In this document: one piece after another, positions 45,340 to 55,382 of the stretch
Position numbering within the stretch: position 1 is the stretch's first letter
Layout: every line of letters begins with the position of its first letter
Source: Tetranychus cinnabarinus
Lineage: Eukaryota; Arthropoda; Arachnida; Trombidiformes; Tetranychidae
Direction of reading: 5' to 3'
Assembly (NCBI GenBank): GCA_022266195.1
Contig: WHVY01000002.1
Span: 14,957,001 to 15,021,000 of the forward strand
DNA length: 64,000 bases
Notes under the pieces: model-generated
Seen by the model: the letters and a program-made list of their open reading frames with translations, nothing else
Databases searched by the model: none
What the model was told of the DNA's origin: nothing
Translations under genes and position numbers: made by a program

Positions 45340-45750
45340 TATTGGGGGTGCCAGATGAAAGAGCTCTTTCCTTTTACTCTCTTTTCATTTTTTCTCTTTC
45401 TTTTCCTCTTACTTTTCTCTTACTTTTCACTAACTTTTTTAAGTAATTTTTGAAAAAGTTTGCTGCAAAAGCCTTAAGTTTTATTGTTTATTTGTTGTTT
45501 GATGGTTTAATTATGATTATTTATGAGTTATTTAAACAACTGCCACAAGCAGTTGTTTTAAAAATTTACGTAACGATGTCCATTGAAAGAAGGTGAAGAG
45601 AGAGAAATGAAAGAGAATGAAGATAAAGCGAGATAAGGTGAAGAAAGATGAGGACAAGATAGAGAGTGAAAAGAGAAAGAAATAGAAAGAAAGAAAGGAG
45701 GAAGAGATTGAAGAATAAGAAAAAGAAAAGAAAGCAAGAGAAGACCAAAA
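45340..45750. repeat. Pyrimidine tract followed by a purine tract
   Basis: 45355-45445 on the plus strand is almost pure C/T (CTTTTACTCTCTTTTC type), and 45588-45745 is almost pure A/G (GAAGAGAGAGAAATG type). They could pair as an imperfect hairpin or form triplex DNA. The reading frames across them are low-complexity artefacts. Confidence 0.7.
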
Positions 45751-46203
45751 CAATGAACATTAACTGTGCGATTAAACAGTGCCTGTTAAATGTGCCACAT
45801 TATGTAATAATTTAATTTAATAAAGCTTATTTAATTCAGTTTAAAACTATTAACTCTTTCTTTCTTCCAGTTGAATTTCTTGTTTTACCTGAAAATTTTA
45901 CCTACGTAGTATCTTACTTTAATCATGTATCATTCTTGCACTCATGCTATAAAATATTTACTTTAATGTTTAAACATTGAATAATAAGTTCCTATTTGAA
46001 GACTTCTCAATTGTCAACCACAAGATGAACGAAAAAACGTCCCAACAGAAAACGAGAGGCATTTCAATGAAATTGAAATAAAATTTGTATTGCACACGTT
46101 ACTTTTGTGAAAAATAGAAATAGAAATGAATATAAACGATTGGTTATTTGATTTTGAATGCACTAGATGATAAAATTCTTATTGACTTTTGATTAGTGAA
46201 AAT

Positions 46204-46211
46204 TATAAATA
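46204..46211 (+). promoter_or_regulatory. TATA box of the peptide gene (repeated in every unit)
   Basis: TATAAATA about 65 bp upstream of a small 5'UTR intron. The same box stands at the same place in all units and in the inverted copy, so each copy seems to carry its own promoter. Confidence 0.65.
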
Positions 46212-46276
46212 CAAGTTTGACTTTAAGCAAAGTCATTTAATACTCTATTAATTTAGTTGAATCACCTTTAAATTCA

Positions 46277-46348
46277 GTAAACAATGAGTAAAATAGTAAA
46301 TAAAAAATTAAACATTGTAATTTACTTTTTATTTGTTCATTTTTACAG
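46277..46348 (+). other. Probable 5'UTR intron of the peptide gene
   Basis: Donor GTAAAC at 46277 (or GTAAAT at 46296) and acceptor TTTTTACAG ending at 46348. Removing it leaves the ATG at 46461 as the start of a clean signal-peptide reading frame. The same arrangement repeats in all units. Confidence 0.5.
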
Positions 46349-46460
46349 AAATACTATAAATACTCAGAAATTTAGCTTTCACTCATCATATTCAAACTCA
46401 AGTCAACTGAATCAGTTATTTTCAAATTATTTTCTAACAGTTTCAACCAATCAAATAAAA

Positions 46461-46592
46461 ATGAATTCCCCTATTGTTAAATTAATTTTCACAATTCTTA
46501 TTCTCTCAATTTTAGCATCCACTTCATTTGCGGCATCGAATGACGGTCCAGTTGATACTGTTGAAAATTCCTTCGCAGGACTTACTACCTAA
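46461..46592 (+). CDS. Secreted 43-residue peptide, array copy 1
   Basis: 43 residues. Residues 1-24 are a textbook signal peptide: a basic residue at position 7, a hydrophobic core of Ile/Leu/Phe and a small-residue cleavage site SFA. The mature part, ASNDGPVDTVENSFAGLTT, is acidic, has no cysteine and no basic residues. I recognise no family. The longer frame starting at 46284 runs through the probable intron and is not preferred. A polyadenylation signal AATAAA is at 46633-46638. Candidate roles such as salivary, cuticular, silk or signalling peptide are speculation. Confidence 0.75.
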   Translation: MNSPIVKLIFTILILSILASTSFAASNDGPVDTVENSFAGLTT

Positions 46593-48264
46593 AATAACCA
46601 ATATTTGACATTGTAAAAGATTTCAGACCATGAATAAATAATATTTTATTTTATATGTCAATGTTTTTGTTTTTTTTTAATATAAATTCGGTCTAATTGT
46701 TAATTTCGTGAACTTACCGACTCAGTACTAAACTAAAGCGTAAATCATGCCAACTAAAGATTAGCAATAGTCTAATTGATCACATCATCTTATCTTTAGA
46801 TAGAATGATTCATGCTTGCAAATTTGCTTTCAAGTTAAGAGTTGGAATTTTGTGATTTGTAGAGGCATAAAAATATGTTTATAAGTGCATAAGATCTAAA
46901 ACTCCTTTGATGAAGATAAAAATATCAGGTTAACCTCAAAGAATGGACACTTCTTTCATTGTATTGCAAGGTTTTTTGATTTTTGCATTTTGTCTCAAAA
47001 ATTTTAATCTCAATATCTCGAGAATAAATTATGAAAATGCGGGATACGGAAATAACTAATAACTTCCATGCAAAGGTTGAAATTGAACTTATTCGTTAAG
47101 CAAGTACGAGAAAACCTGAAAGCCTCACTGGCATCGACAACATACTTTATTGATTACCTCAGTGCTATAAGACCAAAATTTTGATTGTCTGAATCACCAT
47201 CGATATTGTCCTCTTGGTTCAAAGTTAAACAATTTAAAAATCTAAGAATAAGGCTTAGTGAATTTATGCTGTTAGAGCTTAATTATCTCTCCGATATTAC
47301 TATCTGAATTGTGCTGTTAAACTCTGAGTTTATTTTGGTTATAATTTGGATTTTATTACTAAGCTTTATTACTTGTGCCAAGGTAGCTGTTTTACGCTAT
47401 TACCTGTCCAGCCAAGTTAGTCTAAGACAACTCTGCGTGCACAACATTTTGGCCAATTGTGGTTACTAATTCTGGTAATCTTGGTTGACCTAAAAGTTAA
47501 TTCTGACAATAGTCTAAGACTAACCAGTTGAGTTTTCTGGTGATCCTCAAAGAACCTGAAGTATTCAGGATTTGGAAATCTGAATAAATCTTCTGAGTTG
47601 GTTAATTAAGGTTAATTGTGAAATTTAATAAAGTTTATTTAATTCAGTTTAAAACTATTAACTCTTTCTTTCAGTTGAATTTCTTGTTTTACCTGAAAAT
47701 TTTACCTACGTAGTATCTTACTTTAAGTATGTATCATTCTTGCACTCATGCTATAAAATATTTACTTTAATGTTTAAACATTGAATAATAAGTTCCTATT
47801 TGAAGACTTCTCAATTTTCAACCACAAGATGAACGAAAAAACGTCCCAACAGAAAACGAGAGGCATTTCAATGAAATTGAAATAAAATTTGTATTGCACA
47901 CGTTACTTTTGTGAAAAATAGAAATAGAAATGAATATAAACGATTGGTTATTTGATTTTGAATGCACTAGATGATAAAATTCTTATTGACTTTTGATTAG
48001 TGAAAATTATAAATACAAGTTTGACTTTAAGCAAAGTCATTTAATACTCTATTAATTTAGTTGAATCACCTTTAAATTCAGTAAACAATGAGTAAAATAG
48101 TAAATAAAAAATTAAACATTGTAATTTACTTTTTATTTGTTCATTTTTACAGAAATACTATAAATACTCAGAAATTTAGCTTTCACTCATCATATTCAAA
48201 CTCAAGTCAACTGAATCAGTTATTTTCAAATTATTTTCTAACAGTTTCAACCAATCAAATAAAA

Positions 48265-48396
48265 ATGAATTCCCCTATTGTTAAATTAATTTTCACAATT
48301 CTCATTCTCTCAATTTTAGCATCCACTTCATTTGCGGCATCGAATGACGGTCCAGTTGATACTGTTGAAAATTCCTTCGCAGGACTTACTACCTAA
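48265..48396 (+). CDS. Secreted 43-residue peptide, array copy 2
   Basis: Identical protein to copy 1. One silent T-to-C change (CTT to CTC, Leu) within the signal peptide sets its DNA apart from the other array copies. TATA box, 5'UTR intron and polyadenylation signal are preserved. Confidence 0.75.
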   Translation: MNSPIVKLIFTILILSILASTSFAASNDGPVDTVENSFAGLTT

Positions 48397-50067
48397 AATA
48401 ACCAATATTTGACATTGTAAAAGATTTCAGACCATGAATAAATAATATTTTATTTTATATGTCAATGTTTTTGTTTTTTTTAATATAAATTCGGTCTAAT
48501 TATTAATTTCGTGAACTTACCGACTCAGTACTAAACTAAAGCGTAAATCATGCCAACTAAAGATTAGCAATAGTCTAATTGATCACATCATCTTATCTTT
48601 AGATAGAATGATTCATGCTTGCAAATTTGCTTTCAAGTTAAGAGTTGGAATTTTGTGATTTGTAGAGGCATAAAAATATGTTTATAAGTGCATAAGATCT
48701 AAAACTCCTTTGATGAAGATAAAAATATCAGGTTAACCTCAAAGAATGGACACTTCTTTCATTGTATTGCAAGGTTTTTTGATTTTTGCATTTTGTCTCA
48801 AAAATTTTAATCTCAATATCTCGAGAATAAATTATGAAAATGCGGGATACGGAAATAACTAATAACTTCCATGCAAAGGTTGAAATTGAACTTATTCGTT
48901 AAGCAAGTACGAGAAAACCTGAAAGCCTCACTGGCATCGACAACATACTTTATTGATTACCTCAGTGCTATAAGACCAAAATTTTGATTGTCTGAATCAC
49001 CATCGATATTGTCCTCTTGGTTCAAAGTTAAACAATTTAAAAATCTAAGAATAAGGCTTAGTGAATTTATGCTGTTAGAGCTTAATTATCTCTCCGATAT
49101 TACTATCTGAATTGTGCTGTTAAACTCTGAGTTTATTTTGGTTATAATTTGGATTTTATTACTAAGCTTTATTACTTGTGCCAAGGTAGCTGTTTTACGC
49201 TATTACCTGTCCAGCCAAGTTAGTCTAAGACAACTCTGCGTGCACAACATTTTGGCCAATTGTGGTTACTAATTCTGGTAATCTTGGTTGACCTAAAAGT
49301 TAATTCTGACAATAGTCTAAGACTAACCAGTTGAGTTTTCTGGTGATCCTCAAAGAACCTGAAGTATTCAGGATTTGGAAATCTGAATAAATCTTCTGAG
49401 TTGGTTAATTAAGGTTAATTGTGAAATTTAATAAAGTTTATTTAATTCAGTTTAAAACTATTAACTCTTTCTTTCAGTTGAATTTCTTGTTTTACCTGAA
49501 AATTTTACCTACGTAGTATCTTACTTTAAGTATGTATCATTCTTGCACTCATGCTATAAAATATTTACTTTAATGTTTAAACATTGAATAATAAGTTCCT
49601 ATTTGAAGACTTCTCAATTTTCAACCACAAGATGAACGAAAAAACGTCCCAACAGAAAACGAGAGGCATTTCAATGAAATTGAAATAAAATTTGTATTGC
49701 ACACGTTACTTTTGTGAAAAATAGAAATAGAAATGAATATAAACGATTGGTTATTTGATTTTGAATGCACTAGATGATAAAATTCTTATTGACTTTTGAT
49801 TAGTGAAAATTATAAATACAAGTTTGACTTTAAGCAAAGTCATTTAATACTCTATTAATTTAGTTGAATCACCTTTAAATTCAGTAAACAATGAGTAAAA
49901 TAGTAAATAAAAAATTAAACATTGTAATTTACTTTTTATTTGTTCATTTTTACAGAAATACTATAAATACTCAGAAATTTAGCTTTCACTCATCATATTC
50001 AAACTCAAGTCAACTGAATCAGTTATTTTCAAATTATTTTCTAACAGTTTCAACCAATCAAATAAAA

Positions 50068-50199
50068 ATGAATTCCCCTATTGTTAAATTAATTTTCACA
50101 ATTCTTATTCTCTCAATTTTAGCATCCACTTCATTTGCGGCATCGAATGACGGTCCAGTTGATACTGTTGAAAATTCCTTCGCAGGACTTACTACCTAA
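50068..50199 (+). CDS. Secreted 43-residue peptide, array copy 3
   Basis: Identical protein to copy 1, with all regulatory parts kept. No difference noticed in the coding DNA relative to copies 4 and 5. Confidence 0.75.
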   Translation: MNSPIVKLIFTILILSILASTSFAASNDGPVDTVENSFAGLTT

Positions 50200-51870
50200 A
50201 ATAACCAATATTTGACATTGTAAAAGATTTCAGACCATGAATAAATAATATTTTATTTTATATGTCAATGTTTTTGTTTTTTTTAATATAAATTCGGTCT
50301 AATTATTAATTTCGTGAACTTACCGACTCAGTACTAAACTAAAGCGTAAATCATGCCAACTAAAGATTAGCAATAGTCTAATTGATCACATCATCTTATC
50401 TTTAGATAGAATGATTCATGCTTGCAAATTTGCTTTCAAGTTAAGAGTTGGAATTTTGTGATTTGTAGAGGCATAAAAATATGTTTATAAGTGCATAAGA
50501 TCTAAAACTCCTTTGATGAAGATAAAAATATCAGGTTAACCTCAAAGAATGGACACTTCTTTCATTGTATTGCAAGGTTTTTTGATTTTTGCATTTTGTC
50601 TCAAAAATTTTAATCTCAATATCTCGAGAATAAATTATGAAAATGCGGGATACGGAAATAACTAATAACTTCCATGCAAAGGTTGAAATTGAACTTATTC
50701 GTTAAGCAAGTACGAGAAAACCTGAAAGCCTCACTGGCATCGACAACATACTTTATTGATTACCTCAGTGCTATAAGACCAAAATTTTGATTGTCTGAAT
50801 CACCATCGATATTGTCCTCTTGGTTCAAAGTTAAACAATTTAAAAATCTAAGAATAAGGCTTAGTGAATTTATGCTGTTAGAGCTTAATTATCTCTCCGA
50901 TATTACTATCTGAATTGTGCTGTTAAACTCTGAGTTTATTTTGGTTATAATTTGGATTTTATTACTAAGCTTTATTACTTGTGCCAAGGTAGCTGTTTTA
51001 CGCTATTACCTGTCCAGCCAAGTTAGTCTAAGACAACTCTGCGTGCACAACATTTTGGCCAATTGTGGTTACTAATTCTGGTAATCTTGGTTGACCTAAA
51101 AGTTAATTCTGACAATAGTCTAAGACTAACCAGTTGAGTTTTCTGGTGATCCTCAAAGAACCTGAAGTATTCAGGATTTGGAAATCTGAATAAATCTTCT
51201 GAGTTGGTTAATTAAGGTTAATTGTGAAATTTAATAAAGTTTATTTAATTCAGTTTAAAACTATTAACTCTTTCTTTCAGTTGAATTTCTTGTTTTACCT
51301 GAAAATTTTACCTACGTAGTATCTTACTTTAAGTATGTATCATTCTTGCACTCATGCTATAAAATATTTACTTTAATGTTTAAACATTGAATAATAAGTT
51401 CCTATTTGAAGACTTCTCAATTTTCAACCACAAGATGAACGAAAAAACGTCCCAACAGAAAACGAGAGGCATTTCAATGAAATTGAAATAAAATTTGTAT
51501 TGCACACGTTACTTTTGTGAAAAATAGAAATAGAAATGAATATAAACGATTGGTTATTTGATTTTGAATGCACTAGATGATAAAATTCTTATTGACTTTT
51601 GATTAGTGAAAATTATAAATACAAGTTTGACTTTAAGCAAAGTCATTTAATACTCTATTAATTTAGTTGAATCACCTTTAAATTCAGTAAACAATGAGTA
51701 AAATAGTAAATAAAAAATTAAACATTGTAATTTACTTTTTATTTGTTCATTTTTACAGAAATACTATAAATACTCAGAAATTTAGCTTTCACTCATCATA
51801 TTCAAACTCAAGTCAACTGAATCAGTTATTTTCAAATTATTTTCTAACAGTTTCAACCAATCAAATAAAA

Positions 51871-52002
51871 ATGAATTCCCCTATTGTTAAATTAATTTTC
51901 ACAATTCTTATTCTCTCAATTTTAGCATCCACTTCATTTGCGGCATCGAATGACGGTCCAGTTGATACTGTTGAAAATTCCTTCGCAGGACTTACTACCT
52001 AA
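51871..52002 (+). CDS. Secreted 43-residue peptide, array copy 4
   Basis: Identical protein to copy 1. It is a middle unit of the array and essentially indistinguishable from copies 3 and 5 in coding and flanking DNA. Confidence 0.75.
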   Translation: MNSPIVKLIFTILILSILASTSFAASNDGPVDTVENSFAGLTT

Positions 52003-53673
52003 AATAACCAATATTTGACATTGTAAAAGATTTCAGACCATGAATAAATAATATTTTATTTTATATGTCAATGTTTTTGTTTTTTTTAATATAAATTCGG
52101 TCTAATTATTAATTTCGTGAACTTACCGACTCAGTACTAAACTAAAGCGTAAATCATGCCAACTAAAGATTAGCAATAGTCTAATTGATCACATCATCTT
52201 ATCTTTAGATAGAATGATTCATGCTTGCAAATTTGCTTTCAAGTTAAGAGTTGGAATTTTGTGATTTGTAGAGGCATAAAAATATGTTTATAAGTGCATA
52301 AGATCTAAAACTCCTTTGATGAAGATAAAAATATCAGGTTAACCTCAAAGAATGGACACTTCTTTCATTGTATTGCAAGGTTTTTTGATTTTTGCATTTT
52401 GTCTCAAAAATTTTAATCTCAATATCTCGAGAATAAATTATGAAAATGCGGGATACGGAAATAACTAATAACTTCCATGCAAAGGTTGAAATTGAACTTA
52501 TTCGTTAAGCAAGTACGAGAAAACCTGAAAGCCTCACTGGCATCGACAACATACTTTATTGATTACCTCAGTGCTATAAGACCAAAATTTTGATTGTCTG
52601 AATCACCATCGATATTGTCCTCTTGGTTCAAAGTTAAACAATTTAAAAATCTAAGAATAAGGCTTAGTGAATTTATGCTGTTAGAGCTTAATTATCTCTC
52701 CGATATTACTATCTGAATTGTGCTGTTAAACTCTGAGTTTATTTTGGTTATAATTTGGATTTTATTACTAAGCTTTATTACTTGTGCCAAGGTAGCTGTT
52801 TTACGCTATTACCTGTCCAGCCAAGTTAGTCTAAGACAACTCTGCGTGCACAACATTTTGGCCAATTGTGGTTACTAATTCTGGTAATCTTGGTTGACCT
52901 AAAAGTTAATTCTGACAATAGTCTAAGACTAACCAGTTGAGTTTTCTGGTGATCCTCAAAGAACCTGAAGTATTCAGGATTTGGAAATCTGAATAAATCT
53001 TCTGAGTTGGTTAATTAAGGTTAATTGTGAAATTTAATAAAGTTTATTTAATTCAGTTTAAAACTATTAACTCTTTCTTTCAGTTGAATTTCTTGTTTTA
53101 CCTGAAAATTTTACCTACGTAGTATCTTACTTTAAGTATGTATCATTCTTGCACTCATGCTATAAAATATTTACTTTAATGTTTAAACATTGAATAATAA
53201 GTTCCTATTTGAAGACTTCTCAATTTTCAACCACAAGATGAACGAAAAAACGTCCCAACAGAAAACGAGAGGCATTTCAATGAAATTGAAATAAAATTTG
53301 TATTGCACACGTTACTTTTGTGAAAAATAGAAATAGAAATGAATATAAACGATTGGTTATTTGATTTTGAATGCACTAGATGATAAAATTCTTATTGACT
53401 TTTGATTAGTGAAAATTATAAATACAAGTTTGACTTTAAGCAAAGTCATTTAATACTCTATTAATTTAGTTGAATCACCTTTAAATTCAGTAAACAATGA
53501 GTAAAATAGTAAATAAAAAATTAAACATTGTAATTTACTTTTTATTTGTTCATTTTTACAGAAATACTATAAATACTCAGAAATTTAGCTTTCACTCATC
53601 ATATTCAAACTCAAGTCAACTGAATCAGTTATTTTCAAATTATTTTCTAACAGTTTCAACCAATCAAATAAAA

Positions 53674-53805
53674 ATGAATTCCCCTATTGTTAAATTAATT
53701 TTCACAATTCTTATTCTCTCAATTTTAGCATCCACTTCATTTGCGGCATCGAATGACGGTCCAGTTGATACTGTTGAAAATTCCTTCGCAGGACTTACTA
53801 CCTAA
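53674..53805 (+). CDS. Secreted 43-residue peptide, array copy 5
   Basis: Identical protein to copy 1. Its downstream DNA carries variants found also in the inverted copy (GCAAGCTTTTTT, GAGAATGAATT) but not in the other array units. The unit is cut off at 54307, about 500 bp after the gene, which still leaves its polyadenylation signal intact. Confidence 0.75.
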   Translation: MNSPIVKLIFTILILSILASTSFAASNDGPVDTVENSFAGLTT

Positions 53806-54307
53806 AATAACCAATATTTGACATTGTAAAAGATTTCAGACCATGAATAAATAATATTTTATTTTATATGTCAATGTTTTTGTTTTTTTTAATATAAATT
53901 CGGTCTAATTATTAATTTCGTGAACTTACCGACTCAGTACTAAACTAAAGCGTAAATCATGCCAACTAAAGATTAGCAATAGTCTAATTGATCACATCAT
54001 CTTATCTTTAGATAGAATGATTCATGCTTGCAAATTTGCTTTCAAGTTAAGAGTTGGAATTTTGTGATTTGTAGAGGCATAAAAATATGTTTATAAGTGC
54101 ATAAGATCTAAAACTCCTTTGATGAAGATAAAAATATCAGGTTAACCTCAAAGAATGGACACTTCTTTCATTGTATTGCAAGCTTTTTTGATTTTTGCAT
54201 TTTGTCTCAAAAATTTTAATCTCAATATCTCGAGAATGAATTATGAAAATGCGGGATACGGAAATAACTAATAACTTCCATGCAAAGGTTGAAATTGAAC
54301 TTATTCG

Positions 54308-55161
54308 CTTTAAAGGGTGAAATTGGGTGTTTTAGTTAGAGTAGATCAAAAGTAAATGATTAAAGAAAAAGTTAAGTTATTAGGTTCAGTGGTTGAGGTA
54401 CAGAGGGCACTTTGCCAAGGACTTTTGAGGGTATATAGTGCATGGAGAAACTGAGGTTTTCTTATGAACTCTGAGTCGTACCGGTAGAAAAAATAATATC
54501 ACCAGATTTGTCTAAACGAGAGGAAGCTAATGATATGTATAGATATCGAGACATATCAGAGGTTCTTCAGTCAGTAGAACCTCTAATTATAAATCATTAA
54601 GTTCATGATAATAAACTATGACTGAATTAAGTGTTAAATATTAGTCAGAGTCATTATTGGTTTGAAGCTGGAAGGTGGCACAAGAAAAAGTCAAAATTGG
54701 AAATGAATTTAGATTAAAGGTAAATCATGACTAATAAGTCACATTGCACATTTAAATTGATGGAAAGGTTAGTTTAATTTATAATAAATCAAGTGATGTT
54801 TATATTTTCAACCAACAAGATCATTCAGACCTGCGATCAAAAAAAAGTTCAGTCAATTTTACTCAATGGTTTAGTCCGTACACCAAAAGTAGACCGGTTC
54901 CAAACTTTTGAGCTGCAGTTTATGTCACCTTATTTAACACTTAAAAAATGAAGGATTGTAGTAGAAATAATTCAAATCCTGAAACTCTTAACTCGAAAGT
55001 TGCATTTTCCGTCCATAGTCCTTTCATAATCATCTATAATGCTGCTAGATGGAGCTATGATTATCTCTGCTCGTCTTTGTAAAAAATGGAGGGTCTATGG
55101 TAATCAGAATTTACAACTTTTGCAGATTGATGGAAAGGTAAAAATAAATCTCATATTTTAA
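54308..55161. other. Unassigned sequence after the array
   Basis: No gene. It begins TTTAAAGGGTG (54310), similar to the end of the TTAA-flanked MITE further on, so the array edge may coincide with a MITE end. The matching opposite end was not found. Confidence 0.35.
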
Positions 55162-55382
55162 AGGGTGTTAAGGTTTATTTCTTGCAAAATAGGAAAAGGT
55201 AAAAGCGAACTTATCTGAAAATAAAGATGAAAATGGTGATAACATGGCGATAAATATGAATCGGTCACTTGCATTTGCTTGGGTATTTTGATTAACCTTT
55301 TATCTTTGAGATTTCATCTTTATCTTCAGATAACATCGTTTTTCTTTCCCCTGTTTTTGCAAGAAATAAACCTTAACACCCT
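55162..55382. mobile_element. 221-bp MITE with TTAA target duplication
   Basis: The terminal inverted repeat AGGGTGTTAAGGTTTATTTC is mirrored at 55382 and flanked by TTAA (55158-55161 and 55383-55386). Similarity between the arms extends about 80 bp inward (shared CTTATCTGAAAATAAAGATG-like words). TTAA duplication is used by piggyBac and Kolobok elements; the termini alone do not decide which. Confidence 0.88.

Larger units (their letters stand above)
45814..54307 (+). repeat. Tandem array of 1.8-kb peptide-gene units (about 4.7 units)
   Basis: Five peptide genes recur at spacings of 1804, 1803, 1803 and 1803 bp. The units are nearly identical over their full length, including the non-coding DNA. 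The array starts inside a unit (AATTTAATAAAG at 45814) and ends inside one (after CTTATTCG, 54307). Middle units share derived variants that the array edges lack. Each unit has its own TATA box, small 5'UTR intron, coding region and polyadenylation signal. About 1.2 kb per unit is non-coding with no other gene recognised. Confidence 0.97.

Noticed and set aside
45532..45760. Ser/Phe/Leu-rich minus-strand frames
   Set aside because: They are translations of a purine-rich tract and lack any gene signal.
46284..46592. 102-residue frame around the peptide gene as the full protein
   Set aside because: Its first part runs through a probable 5'UTR intron (donor GTAAAC or GTAAAT, acceptor TTTTTACAG). 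The clean signal peptide begins at the internal Met at 46461.
45814..54307. CRISPR or satellite DNA explanation of the tandem repeats
   Set aside because: Units are 1.8 kb, each with a complete gene, in a eukaryotic genome; there is no short-repeat and spacer structure.
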